Position numbers and translations under genes: made by a program | The notes under the pieces: generated by a model | What the model was told of the DNA's origin: nothing | The model's input: the letters and a program-made list of their open reading frames with translations, nothing else | Database searches by the model: none | Shown: positions 24,889 through 33,815 of the stretch, piece by piece | How the letters are laid out: the number at the start of each line of letters is the position of its first letter | How positions within the stretch are numbered: the first letter of the stretch is position 1 | Origin: Pseudomonas lini | Lineage (GTDB): Bacteria; Pseudomonadota; Gammaproteobacteria; Pseudomonadales; Pseudomonadaceae | Length of the DNA: 45,796 bases | Direction of reading: 5' to 3' | Assembly: GCF_030812475.1 (NCBI RefSeq) | Contig: NZ_JAUSSR010000026.1 | Coordinates: 1-45,796, forward strand

Positions 24889-25680
24889 ATGGACGCCCAT
24901 TTGATCAACGCGCTCGGTGATGAGCTGTTCAACGCACTGCGCAGCCGCCAGACACTGGCGCCCCTGACCCGACGCTACCCGCACATCACTCTGGAGCAGG
25001 CGTACCGGATTTCCCTGCAGTTCCTGCTACGCCGCGAAGCCCTTGGCGAGCGGGTGATCGGCAAAAAAATCGGGGTCACCAGCCGTGCCGTTCAGGAAAT
25101 GCTCGATGTCCACCAACCGGACTTCGGTTTCCTCACCAATGCCATGCAGGTCGACGATGACAGCGATGTCAGCCTGGCCCGCTACAACTTGATCCAGCCC
25201 CGGGCCGAAGGCGAAATCGCGTTTATCCTCGGCGAAGACTTACAAGGCCCGGGCATCAGCGCCGAAGACGTGCTGGCCGCCACCCAATCGGTGGCGCCAT
25301 GCTTCGAGATCGTCGACTCGCGGATCGACGACTGGCAGATCCGCATCCAGGACACCGTGGCCGATAACGCGTCCTGTGGCGTGTTCGCCCTTGGTACTCA
25401 GCGCATCGACCCGCGTTCGCTGGACCTCGCCGCGGTGCACATGCAACTGCTGAAAAACGGCCAGCCCGCAGGCTCGGGCCTGGGCTCGGCGGTGCAAGGT
25501 CACCCTTGTGAGGCCGTGGCCTGGCTGGCCAATACCCTGGGCGAGCTGGGCATTCCGTTCCGCCGGGGCGAAATCATTCTCTCCGGCGCCCTGGCGCCGC
25601 TGGTCCCGGTGGTGGCCGGTGACCGTATCAGCCTGTCAATGACCGGGCTCGGTGAAGCCAGCCTGCGCTTCGTCCCTTGA
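24889..25680 (+). CDS. hsaE: 2-Hydroxydienoate hydratase, HsaE/TesE-like
   Basis: A 263-aa enzyme of the 2-keto-4-pentenoate hydratase (MhpD) family. Likely metal ligands are Glu107, Glu109 (AEGEIAF) and Glu140 (FEIVDSRI), with Lys60 in GKKIGVTS; these align with known MhpD positions to within one residue. It hydrates 2-hydroxyhexa-2,4-dienoate, released by HsaD, to 4-hydroxy-2-oxohexanoate. GGAGCCC precedes the ATG at 24889. It is followed by hsaG and hsaF in the usual order of meta-pathway triads. The decarboxylase paralogue (DmpH type) is the alternative, but no dehydrogenase partner is present. Confidence 0.88.
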   Translation: MDAHLINALGDELFNALRSRQTLAPLTRRYPHITLEQAYRISLQFLLRREALGERVIGKKIGVTSRAVQEMLDVHQPDFGFLTNAMQVDDDSDVSLARYNLIQPRAEGEIAFILGEDLQGPGISAEDVLAATQSVAPCFEIVDSRIDDWQIRIQDTVADNASCGVFALGTQRIDPRSLDLAAVHMQLLKNGQPAGSGLGSAVQGHPCEAVAWLANTLGELGIPFRRGEIILSGALAPLVPVVAGDRISLSMTGLGEASLRFVP

Positions 25681-25721
25681 TAACCCCTTGATAACCCCTT
25701 TCCCTCCTGGAGCCAAAGACC

Positions 25722-26648
25722 ATGAGCAAAAAGATCAAATGCGCGCTGATCGGGCCGGGCAACATCGGCACTGACCTGCTGTACAAACTGATGCGCAGCG
25801 AGGTGCTGGAACCGGTGTGGATGGTGGGCATCGACGCCTCCTCCGAAGGGCTGGTACGGGCTCGCGAACTGGGCCTGAAAACCACCGCCGATGGCGTTGA
25901 CGGCCTGCTGCCCCATGTCCTCGAAGACCAGATCCAGATCGCCTTCGACGCCACCTCGGCCTACGTGCACGCGCAGAACTCGCGCAAGCTCAATGCCTTG
26001 GGCGTGTTGATGATCGACCTGACCCCGGCGGCCATCGGTCCGTACTGCGTGCCGCCCGTCAACCTCAAGGCCCAACTGGGCCTGGGCGTGATGAACGTCA
26101 ACATGGTCACCTGCGGTGGCCAGGCCACCATTCCGCTGGTGGCGGCGGTGTCCAGCGTGCAACCGGTGGAGTACGCCGAAATCATTGCCACCGCCGCCTC
26201 CAAATCGGTCGGTCCCGGCACCCGGAAAAACATCGACGAGTTCACCCGCACCACCGCCAGCGCAGTGGAAAAGGTCGGCGGCGCGAAGAAAGGCAAGGCG
26301 ATCATCATCATCAACCCTGCCGAGCCACCGCTGATGATGCGCGACACCGTGCACTGCCTGACCGCCAGCGAGCCCGACCAGCCGGCGATCTCCGCCGCCA
26401 TCGAGGCCATGATCGAGCAAGTGCAACGCTATGTGCCCGGCTACAGGCTGGTCAACGGCCCGGTATTCGACGGCAATCGGGTGTCGATCTTCATGGAAGT
26501 CGAAGGCCTGGGCGACTATTTGCCCAAGTACGCTGGCAACCTCGACATCATGACCGCCGCCGCAGCGCGCACCGCCGAGATGTTCGCCGAGGAAATCCTC
26601 AAGGGCGAGCTTGTGCTGACCGCCACCGCCCAAACCGCCCACGCATAA
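25722..26648 (+). CDS. hsaG: Acylating acetaldehyde/propanal dehydrogenase, HsaG/TesF-like
   Basis: A 308-aa enzyme with NAD motif GPGNIGTD (11-18) and catalytic Cys131 in MVTCGGQATIPLV, the same number as in BphJ. It converts propanal (from C6 hydroxy-oxo acid) to propionyl-CoA and forms a channelling complex with the aldolase. CTGGAG precedes the ATG. The 41-nt gap before it contains a direct duplication of TTGATAACCCC of no known meaning. It is 10 nt upstream of hsaF. Confidence 0.9.
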   Translation: MSKKIKCALIGPGNIGTDLLYKLMRSEVLEPVWMVGIDASSEGLVRARELGLKTTADGVDGLLPHVLEDQIQIAFDATSAYVHAQNSRKLNALGVLMIDLTPAAIGPYCVPPVNLKAQLGLGVMNVNMVTCGGQATIPLVAAVSSVQPVEYAEIIATAASKSVGPGTRKNIDEFTRTTASAVEKVGGAKKGKAIIIINPAEPPLMMRDTVHCLTASEPDQPAISAAIEAMIEQVQRYVPGYRLVNGPVFDGNRVSIFMEVEGLGDYLPKYAGNLDIMTAAAARTAEMFAEEILKGELVLTATAQTAHA

Positions 26649-26658
26649 GGAGCCGACC

Positions 26659-27687
26659 ATGGATCTTCGCGGCAAGAGCATTACCGTTCACGACATGTGC
26701 CTGCGCGATGGCATGCACCCCAAACGCCACCAGATCAGCCTGCAGCAGATGAAAGACATCGCCTGCGGCCTCGACGCGGCCGGCGTGCCGCTGATCGAAG
26801 TCACTCATGGCGACGGCCTGGGTGGCAGCTCGGTGAACTACGGCTTCCCGGCCCACACCGACGAGGAGTATCTGTCGGCGGTGATCCCGTTGATGAAAAA
26901 GGCCAAGGTCTCGGCGCTACTGTTGCCGGGCATCGGCACTGTCGATCACCTGAAAATGGCCCATGAACTGGGGGTCAACACCATTCGCGTGGCCACCCAT
27001 TGCACCGAGGCCGATGTCAGCGAACAGCACATTTCCCACGCCCGCGGCCTGGGCATGGACACCGTCGGTTTTCTGATGATGGCCCACATGAACAGCCCCG
27101 AAGGCCTGGTCAAGCAAGGCTTGCTGATGGAAAGCTACGGCGCCAACTGCATCTACCTGACCGACTCGGCGGGCTACCTGCTGCCGCACGATGTGAGCGC
27201 CCGTGTGGCGGCGATGCGCGCGGCCCTCAAACCGGAAACCGAGATAGGCTTTCATGGCCACCACAATCTGTCGATGGGCGTGTCCAACTCAATCGCCGCG
27301 ATTGCCGCCGGGGCTAACCGTATAGACGCCGCCTGCGCGGGCCTCGGTGCCGGTGCCGGCAACACGCCGATGGAGGTACTGGTGGCGGTCTGCGACCGCA
27401 TGGGCATCGACACCGGCGTCAGCGTGTTCGGCATCCAGGACGTCGCCGAAGATTTAGTTGTGCCAATCATGGACTTCCCTATCCGCAGCGACCGCGATGC
27501 CCTGACCATGGGCTACGCCGGGGTCTACGGTTCGTTCCTGCTGTTCGCCAAGCGCGCCGAGAAGAAATATGGCGTGTCGGCCCGGGAAATCCTCGTGGAA
27601 ATGGGGCGTCGCGGCATGGTCGGTGGCCAGGAAGACATGATCGAAGACACCGCCATGACCCTCGCCCGGCAGCGCCGGCAGGCCTAA
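26659..27687 (+). CDS. hsaF: 4-Hydroxy-2-oxovalerate-type aldolase, HsaF/TesG-like
   Basis: A 342-aa DRE-TIM metallolyase-fold aldolase. Arg16, Asp17 and His20 in CLRDGMH match the BphI catalytic numbering, and His199/His201 in GFHGHHN are the metal ligands with Asp17. It cleaves 4-hydroxy-2-oxohexanoate to pyruvate and propanal. AAGGAG precedes the ATG. The C-terminal part (MGYAGVYGSFLLFAKRAEKKYG) is the dehydrogenase-binding region in the family. It ends the hsaEGF operon; a REP-rich gap follows. Confidence 0.9.
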   Translation: MDLRGKSITVHDMCLRDGMHPKRHQISLQQMKDIACGLDAAGVPLIEVTHGDGLGGSSVNYGFPAHTDEEYLSAVIPLMKKAKVSALLLPGIGTVDHLKMAHELGVNTIRVATHCTEADVSEQHISHARGLGMDTVGFLMMAHMNSPEGLVKQGLLMESYGANCIYLTDSAGYLLPHDVSARVAAMRAALKPETEIGFHGHHNLSMGVSNSIAAIAAGANRIDAACAGLGAGAGNTPMEVLVAVCDRMGIDTGVSVFGIQDVAEDLVVPIMDFPIRSDRDALTMGYAGVYGSFLLFAKRAEKKYGVSAREILVEMGRRGMVGGQEDMIEDTAMTLARQRRQA

Positions 27688-27733
27688 AGACCAACGATCG
27701 TTCCGGTCATGCGGGAACGGTCGATACCCCCCT

Positions 27734-27940
27734 TGTAGGAGCGAGCGGTGCGGCGATCCGACGTGCCCTCGAACCGGGCGCTGGGGTGCATCTGTTAGAT
27801 CACGTTATCGTTCTTCGCCTGTAGGAGCGAGGCGTGCCCGCGAACCAGGCACTGCGGTTTATCTGACACACCGCGTTATCGCTCTTCACCGGCAACCCTG
27901 GCTCCTACAGGAGCCAGGCGCTGCGGTGCATCGTTCTTCG
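27734..27940. repeat. REP array (diverged)
   Basis: Three REP cores, two as TGTAGGAGCGAGC/GG and one inverted (CCTGGCTCCTACAG), with spacers CACGTTATCGTTCTTCG and CACCGCGTTATCGCTCTTC. It occupies the gap between convergent hsaF and the SDR gene. Units are more diverged than in other arrays. Confidence 0.8.
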
Positions 27941-27942
27941 GG

Positions 27943-28776
27943 TTAACGCCAATCGGCGACGATGCCGTGTTCCAACGCAAACGGCTGCGCGGCGATGGTC
28001 CGGCATTGAAACCCTGGCGCCTGTTCGGCGGTGGCCAGCCACAGCATCACGGCCGCCGGAACGTGAGGTGGGGCACTGCCGGCGCGCAGGGCGATCAGGC
28101 CTTTGTCGCCGATGGTGGCCTTGAGGGCTTCGGTGGTGACTACTCCCGGATTGAGGGTATAGGCGCGAACGCCGGCCTCACCCAACTCCGTAGTTAGCAC
28201 CCCGGACAGTCGCGACACCGCCGCCTTGCCCGCGCCGTAGGCATAACCCCAGCCACCCTTGCCCGCCGCCACCGGTGGGTCGCTTTCGCCGGCGCCGGAG
28301 GTGACGTTGATCACCACCCCGCCGCCGCGCGCCACCATGTGTTCGGCCACCGCCCGAGTCAACAGAAAGGGGGTAAGGATGTAGCCCTGGAACATCCGCT
28401 CCAGGGTCTGGGCTTGCAGGTCCATGAACCCGGCGTTGAGGTCACTGCCTTGGTAGATCGCGTTGTTGATCAGCACGTCGATGCGCCCGTACTCGGCCAG
28501 CACCGCCTCGCAGGCAGCCAGGGCCGAAGCGCTGTCGAGCAGGTCCATCGGCACCACGAGTACCCGGCAACCGAGTTCGCGTAACGCTTGGGCTGTTCCG
28601 TTGAGGCTGCCGGCCAGCGGTGCCCCGGCAGCATCGCGCAAGGCATGTTCATGTTGTTCACCCTCGTTGAGGGTACGGGCGCTGATCGCCAGGTCGAAAC
28701 CGGCGCGGGCGAACGCCAGCGCCGCCTCGCGGCCAATTCCACGGCTGGCGCCAGTGATGAATGCCACCTTGTTCAT
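27943..28776 (-). CDS. SDR-family oxidoreductase
   Basis: A 277-aa SDR with TGASRGIG at 8-15, NNAIYQ in place of NNAG, and catalytic Ser160, Tyr180, Lys184. An insertion of about 20 residues after the second strand (HEHALRDAAGAPLAGS) distinguishes it from the other SDRs here; large 'citronellol/NADP-dependent' type SDRs carry similar inserts. AAAAGGAATCC precedes the ATG at 28776. It starts 11 nt after the hsdA-like gene and is likely co-transcribed. The substrate is unknown; a hydroxysteroid or 3-hydroxyacyl-CoA is plausible from context. Confidence 0.8.
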   Translation of the reverse strand: MNKVAFITGASRGIGREAALAFARAGFDLAISARTLNEGEQHEHALRDAAGAPLAGSLNGTAQALRELGCRVLVVPMDLLDSASALAACEAVLAEYGRIDVLINNAIYQGSDLNAGFMDLQAQTLERMFQGYILTPFLLTRAVAEHMVARGGGVVINVTSGAGESDPPVAAGKGGWGYAYGAGKAAVSRLSGVLTTELGEAGVRAYTLNPGVVTTEALKATIGDKGLIALRAGSAPPHVPAAVMLWLATAEQAPGFQCRTIAAQPFALEHGIVADWR

Positions 28777-28787
28777 GAGGATTCCTT

Positions 28788-29555
28788 TTAGAAGCGCGAG
28801 GCGCGGACCATGGCGTCCATACCGCCATCGACGAACACCACGCTGCCATGGACAAACGACGCTTGTGGCGATTGCAGGAAGGCCACCACTGCGGCGAGCT
28901 CATCCGGGCGCCCTGAGCGGCCCAGGGGCGCGACGAAATCGCGGGTTGCCTGGCCAAACCGTGCATCTTCCAGCGAAGCCCGGTGCAACGGGGTTTCTAC
29001 CGCGCCCGGCGCCACCACATTCAAGCGCATGCCCTGCTTGCCCCAGTTCATGGCCAGGTTGCGAGCATGGTGACTGATGGCGTATTTAGAGGCGGCATAG
29101 GCGACGTGAGGCTGGTCGAGGGAGTTGGCCAACGCGATCGCCTGATCTTCATCACCTGCGAGCATCGCGTCAATCATCGGCTGGCCGTCAGCCCCCGAAT
29201 GCGTCGCCGCCACCGAGCCGATCACCAGCGCCGCCGGTTGTTGCCCCTTGGCCAACGCACCTTGCAGGCCGTCGAGCAACTGGCTGACGCCAAAGTAATT
29301 GACCGCCGGGATCAAGCCGCAGGTCGGCGCCGTGACACCGACCCCGGCGCAGCAGATCAGCCCGTCGAGCACCCCGCCGCTGAGTTCAAGCACTTGCGCG
29401 ATGGCCGCGTCACGCCCCTGGGGGGTGGACAGGTCCGCGACCACTTCGGCGTTGCTGCGATCGATACCGATGACATGGTGCCCGGCGGCGCGCATGGCGG
29501 CAGATACGGCGGCCCCAATTCCCGAGGCACTCCCGGTAATGGCTGTAATTGGCAT
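28788..29555 (-). CDS. hsdA: 3α-Hydroxysteroid dehydrogenase/carbonyl reductase, HsdA-like
   Basis: A 255-aa SDR with TGSASGIG at 7-14, Ser114, Tyr153 and Lys157. It resembles Comamonas testosteroni 3α-HSD through its full length: AEVVADLSTPQGR, AVNYFGVSQLLDGL, GQQPAALVIGSVA, PGAVETPL and the ending VHGSVVFVDGGMDAMVRASRF-type tail all have close remembered counterparts. It would oxidise 3α-hydroxyls of bile acids or androsterone to 3-ketones. The ATG at 29555 has GGAGAAT. It heads a two-gene operon with operator-like site E 52 nt upstream. Confidence 0.82.
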   Translation of the reverse strand: MPITAITGSASGIGAAVSAAMRAAGHHVIGIDRSNAEVVADLSTPQGRDAAIAQVLELSGGVLDGLICCAGVGVTAPTCGLIPAVNYFGVSQLLDGLQGALAKGQQPAALVIGSVAATHSGADGQPMIDAMLAGDEDQAIALANSLDQPHVAYAASKYAISHHARNLAMNWGKQGMRLNVVAPGAVETPLHRASLEDARFGQATRDFVAPLGRSGRPDELAAVVAFLQSPQASFVHGSVVFVDGGMDAMVRASRF

Positions 29556-29607
29556 GGTGATTCTCCGTGATAGGTCCCCCAGTATCGACAGGGCTATCAC
29601 GCGACGG

Positions 29608-29625
29608 CATCGTCTGTGCGGACTA
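29608..29625 (-). promoter_or_regulatory. Operator-like site E (hsdA operon)
   Basis: Read towards hsdA it is TAGTCCGCACAGACGATG, perfect in both halves, 52 nt before the ATG at 29555. Confidence 0.65.
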
Positions 29626-29639
29626 CGTGTGCCTGTAAC

Positions 29640-29983
29640 ACCGCGTCACCGCTCTTCGCCTGTAGGAGCGAGCGGTGCGGCGACCCGACTTACCCGCGAA
29701 CCAGGCACTGAGGTGTATCTGACACACCGCGTTATCGTTCTTCGCCTGTAGGAGCGAGGCTTGCCCGCGAACCAGGCACTGAGGTGTATCTGACACACCG
29801 CGTTATCGTTCTTCGCCTGTAGGAGCGAGGCTTGCCCGCGAACCAGGCACTGAGGTGTATCTGACACACCGCGTTATCGTTCTTCGCCGGCAAGCCTGGC
29901 TCCTACAGCGAACCAGGCACTGAGGTGTATCTGTAACACCGCGTCACCGTTCTTCGCCGGCAAGCCTGGTTCCTACAGCAAAA
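29640..29983. repeat. REP array
   Basis: About five units at near 71-bp spacing with cores TGTAGGAGCGAGGCTTGCCC, the last two inverted (GCAAGCCTGGCTCCTACAG and a GGTTCCTACAG variant). It fills the 29626-29988 gap between site E and the 3' end of the LuxR-type gene. Confidence 0.87.
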
Positions 29984-29988
29984 CGGGC

Positions 29989-31224
29989 TCAGGCCTGGCG
30001 ATAGATGGGCACGGCCAGTTTCAGTGGCGGGATCTTGATTTTCTCACCCACTTTCAACACCAGCTTGGGTTTACCCAAGGCCACCACGCTGTTGAGCATG
30101 ATGCGCACCAGCTCGGTCTGGCGTCGCACCCCGGTCTTGGAGAAGATCGAGCGCAAGTGCGCCCGCGCGGTGTTACGCCGGATATTCAGGGCCTCGGCCG
30201 CTTCTTCCAGGGACAGGCCGTTGGCCAGTTCCATGGCCAGGGCGGTTTCGGCCTTGGTCAGGTTGAACAGCTGCTTGGTCACCACTTCGCTGGCCAGGGA
30301 TTTGCTCGACGCATCGCGGATGTACACCAACGCCGTCGGTTGGCCCTTCTCCTCGGCCCAGTCCAGGGACGGAATAGATTCGACCACCACACCGAGGTTG
30401 ACCAGACCTGAAGGCCGCGTCACCGACATGGCCTCGGCACTTTTCGGCGCATCCGGGCAGAACGCGCCGCGAATCAGGCGTTGCAGTTCACGGTTGTCAC
30501 TTGGATAGGTCGCCTCCAGGCGTCCGCCCACCAGTTTCAGACCATCGGAACGGGCGAGAATTTCCTGGGCCACCGGGTTGATCTGCAATACGCTGCCGCT
30601 CTCGTCGAGCACCAGGGTCGCCACCGATAACCGGCTGATGGCCTGGGAGTACAGCCCGCTCAGCGATTCGCTGCGGTCCAGCAGGTTATGCAATTGCGAG
30701 GCGCGGCGCAGGTGTGGCAGGAAACTGGCGCACAGCGCCCGCTCGTTGGCGCAGAAGTTGGGGGCGTGTTTCGGGCGGGTAGCGCGAAAGCGCAGTTTGC
30801 CGCCGTCCGGGGTGGAAATGTCCGCACACATCACGTGATACACATCGTTGGGACCGCAGAACGCCTTGAAGTAGGCGCTGTGTTCCCACTCCGTGGAGCT
30901 CATGATGTCATCGACGGTGAACACCTTGTCCAGTGGCTGGTTGGCGAACGGCGTATTGGTCTGCGGGTAAGTCATGTAGCAGACGTCACCGGCACCTTCG
31001 CGATCGCCAACGAGGATCATCACGCCCGTATCGGGTTGGTCCGGCACCCGCAGGATCAGCGTGACGTAGTTGGCCTCGTAGAGTTTGAGAAAGCTTCTGA
31101 GGGCGTGGGCCATCAGTTTCGGATCGAGGGCGCCGTCGTAGATTTCACCCACCAACTCGTTGTAGCGCGTGAGATCCAGGCCAAGGCTCGCCAGGACTTC
31201 CGGGGTCAGGACACTATCTTGCAT
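29989..31224 (-). CDS. LuxR-type transcriptional regulator, TeiR-like
   Basis: A 411-aa protein with a LuxR/GerE helix-turn-helix at about 322-377 (LTKAETALAMELANGLSLEEAAEALNI then RRNTARAHLRSIFSKTG). The N-terminal 300 residues look like a PAS/GAF-type sensor, with LDESGSVLQINPVAQEIL near 210-230. The arrangement and size recall TeiR, the testosterone-inducible regulator of C. testosteroni (about 390 aa). There is no receiver domain, so it probably senses a ligand directly. GAGGAAAG precedes the ATG. It is the only transcription factor in the window and so the best candidate to bind the TAGTC-N6-GACGATG sites. No such site is seen directly upstream of it. Confidence 0.87.
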   Translation of the reverse strand: MQDSVLTPEVLASLGLDLTRYNELVGEIYDGALDPKLMAHALRSFLKLYEANYVTLILRVPDQPDTGVMILVGDREGAGDVCYMTYPQTNTPFANQPLDKVFTVDDIMSSTEWEHSAYFKAFCGPNDVYHVMCADISTPDGGKLRFRATRPKHAPNFCANERALCASFLPHLRRASQLHNLLDRSESLSGLYSQAISRLSVATLVLDESGSVLQINPVAQEILARSDGLKLVGGRLEATYPSDNRELQRLIRGAFCPDAPKSAEAMSVTRPSGLVNLGVVVESIPSLDWAEEKGQPTALVYIRDASSKSLASEVVTKQLFNLTKAETALAMELANGLSLEEAAEALNIRRNTARAHLRSIFSKTGVRRQTELVRIMLNSVVALGKPKLVLKVGEKIKIPPLKLAVPIYRQA

Positions 31225-31293
31225 AGTCTTTCCTCGCTCGGGTAAGGACGGTGCCCTTCCCTTGTTATTTTTATATTTTCGGCTAGTGGCCTG

Positions 31294-31318
31294 CGGGGGC
31301 CCTGAAAACAGGGCCCGC
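31294..31318 (-). terminator. Hairpin between RND and LuxR-type genes
   Basis: GGGCCCTG and CAGGGCCC form an 8-bp stem with an AAAA loop, in the 153-nt gap between the RND stop and the regulator start. The following minus-strand sequence is AT-rich (GAAAATATAAAAAT) but lacks a T-run, so termination may be partial. Confidence 0.45.
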
Positions 31319-31377
31319 GCCTCAGTTTCCCTGTCGCCTGCCTACTCCACAATAGGCCCGACAGGTTTATTTTTTCG

Positions 31378-33801
31378 CTATTGAGAATCACGCGCAGCCG
31401 GGCTTTTTTTCAGCTCAAACCGGCCTTGTGGTGCCGGGTGCTGGCGTGGCCGTTCGCTGACCAACGGTCGACCGCGATTGAACCAGGCCGCCAGCGCCGG
31501 CAAGAGGAAAATCGCCCCCAGCACGTTGACCAGGAACATGAACGACAGCAACACACCCATGTCCGCCTGGAACTTCAGCGGCGCGAAGGCCCAGGTGCAG
31601 ACGCCAATGGACATGGTCACGGCCGTGAATACCGCCGCCGTGCCGCGTTGGCACATGGCCTCGTAGAACGCCTCGCGCAGGTTGGATCCGCGCAGCATTT
31701 CATGCTGGATGCGCTCGTACAGATAAATGCCGTAGTCGACGCCCACGCCCACCCCCAACGCCATCACCGGCAAGGTGGCGACCTTCAGGCCGATCCCGAG
31801 CATGGTCATCAACGCGTTGCACAAGATTGCGACAATTGCCAGCGGCACCAGAATGCACAGCACCGCGCGGATCGACAGGAAGGTCATCCAGCAAAACAGT
31901 GCGACTGAACCGAACAGCGCTCCCAGCATGATGATTTCGGCGCGCTTGACCGCCTCGTTGGAGGCCGCCATCACCCCGACGTTGCCACCGGCCAGCAGGA
32001 ATTCGACTTGCGGCGAGCTGATCTCGGCAATGATCCGCTTGGCTTCACTGATCGTATGACTGACCGTGCTGCCTTCGTGGTCGGCAAGGAACACCAGGAT
32101 CTGCATCTGCTGGCAGCCGTCGGTGACCAGCCCGTCATCGGGCACATAGGCCCGCGCGCCCTGACTCAGGCCACGGGGCGATCCTGGAATCGCCGCCCAG
32201 CGCGGATTGCCTTCGTTATTACCGGCGATTACCCGCTTGCCCATATCCGCCACGCTCTGGATCGACTGCACACCTGAAACAGTGCGCATGCGGAAATCGA
32301 AGGCTTCCACCGCACGCATCACGGTGGGCGACAGGCAGCCTTCTTCGACGCCCTTGACCTGGACGAACACCGACATCACATCGAGGCCGATGGAATAGCT
32401 GCTGATGATTTTGCCGTTGTCCAGGTTATAGCGGGAATCGGCCCGCAGCTCCGGCGCGCCGGCACCGATATCGCCCACCGCCAGGTCGCGAGCCTTGTAG
32501 GCCCCGCCCGCCAGGAGCAACAGACTGATGGCGAACACCCCGAGGGCTGGCCCCGGTTCGGCCAGCGCCGACAGGCGCCACCACAGGCGGTGCCTGCCCG
32601 CAGGACGTGATTGTGCCCGACGCAATAGCGCGGGCTCCAGGCGCAGGTAGGAAATGATGATGGGCAGCATCAGTTTGTTGGTGATGATCATCAGCATCAC
32701 GCCGATGCAGGCCGTCACCCCCAGTTCGTGGACGATGGGAATGTCGATCAACATGATCACCGCAAATCCCAGGGCGTTCATCAACAAGGCCAGGGAACCG
32801 GGAATGAAAATCTTGCAGAACGCCGAACGCGCCGCGTCCCTGGAAGTGCTGCCGGCCAGCACATCCTGCTTCCAGGCGTTGGTCATCTGCACCGCATGGG
32901 ACACGCCGATGGAGAAGATCAGGAACGGCACCAGGATCGACATCGGATCAATGCCCAACCCCAGCAACGGCAACAGGCCCAGCAGCCAGACCACCGGCAG
33001 CAACGCCACCACCAACGCCACCACGGTCAAGCGCAGGGAACGGGAATACAGCCACAGCAGCAACCCGGTGATCACGAAGGCCACGACAAAAAAGCCGATT
33101 ACCGTGTTCAGCCCTTCGACCACATCGCCCACCAGTTTGGCGAAGCCGACAATGTTGATCTCGATATCGGGACTGTTGTACTTGGCGCGGATTTCTTCCA
33201 GGCGCTTGGCGATATCGACATAGGACACCGGCTGGCCGGTCTTGGGGTCGGTGTCCTGCAGGTCGGCGCGGACCATGGCCGACTTCAGGTCATTGGCCAC
33301 CAGCCGGCCTACCTGTCCGGAGGCCGCCGTGTTGCTGCGTACCTGCGCCAGGTCCGCGAGGGTGCCGCTAAAGCGCGGAGGCACCACCACGTCGCCAAAA
33401 AAACCTTCCTCGGTAATTTCGATGTAACGCACATTGGCGGTAAACAGCGACGTCACGCTGGGGCGGCTGACCCCGGAAATGAAAAACACGTCGTCGGTGA
33501 CTTTGCGCAGGGTCTCGAGGTACTGGGCGTTATAGATGTCACCCTCGCCTTTCCAGCGCACGCTCACCAGGAGGCGGTTGGCGCCGGTGAAGTAGCGGCT
33601 GAATTTGAGAAAGTTGACCATGTAGGGATGCGTCACCGGGATCTGTTTGTTGAACCCCGGATCCAGCTGCGTGTGGGTGGCGCTGTAGCCCAGGCCCAGC
33701 GTCACCAGCACGAACAGCAACAGCAGCCCCTTGCGCCAGGCCATCAGATGGTCGGCGCACGTTTCAACGCAACGCGTCACCCAGTGTTTACCTTGATTCA
33801 T
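31378..33801 (-). CDS. RND/MmpL-type membrane transporter
   Basis: An 807-aa RND-superfamily protein. A first TM helix (LLLLFVLVTLGLGYSA, about 26-41) is followed by a large periplasmic loop, a block of TMs (from about 235), a second loop and a final TM block, giving about 12 TMs. It is the half-size MmpL/patched-like type without a membrane-fusion partner. Such genes with YCF48, DUF1302 and a LuxR regulator are found together in steroid and hydrophobic-substrate clusters. Import or relocation of steroid within the envelope is inferred. It starts 14 nt after the YCF48-like gene. Confidence 0.87.
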   Translation of the reverse strand: MNQGKHWVTRCVETCADHLMAWRKGLLLLFVLVTLGLGYSATHTQLDPGFNKQIPVTHPYMVNFLKFSRYFTGANRLLVSVRWKGEGDIYNAQYLETLRKVTDDVFFISGVSRPSVTSLFTANVRYIEITEEGFFGDVVVPPRFSGTLADLAQVRSNTAASGQVGRLVANDLKSAMVRADLQDTDPKTGQPVSYVDIAKRLEEIRAKYNSPDIEINIVGFAKLVGDVVEGLNTVIGFFVVAFVITGLLLWLYSRSLRLTVVALVVALLPVVWLLGLLPLLGLGIDPMSILVPFLIFSIGVSHAVQMTNAWKQDVLAGSTSRDAARSAFCKIFIPGSLALLMNALGFAVIMLIDIPIVHELGVTACIGVMLMIITNKLMLPIIISYLRLEPALLRRAQSRPAGRHRLWWRLSALAEPGPALGVFAISLLLLAGGAYKARDLAVGDIGAGAPELRADSRYNLDNGKIISSYSIGLDVMSVFVQVKGVEEGCLSPTVMRAVEAFDFRMRTVSGVQSIQSVADMGKRVIAGNNEGNPRWAAIPGSPRGLSQGARAYVPDDGLVTDGCQQMQILVFLADHEGSTVSHTISEAKRIIAEISSPQVEFLLAGGNVGVMAASNEAVKRAEIIMLGALFGSVALFCWMTFLSIRAVLCILVPLAIVAILCNALMTMLGIGLKVATLPVMALGVGVGVDYGIYLYERIQHEMLRGSNLREAFYEAMCQRGTAAVFTAVTMSIGVCTWAFAPLKFQADMGVLLSFMFLVNVLGAIFLLPALAAWFNRGRPLVSERPRQHPAPQGRFELKKSPAARDSQ

Positions 33802-33815
33802 TGCCTGCCTCTCAT

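Noticed and set aside
9037..27687. Biphenyl or diterpenoid (dit) degradation cluster
   Set aside because: No ring-hydroxylating dioxygenase, Rieske protein or P450 is present, whereas HsaA, Ipd proteins and hydroxysteroid dehydrogenases are.
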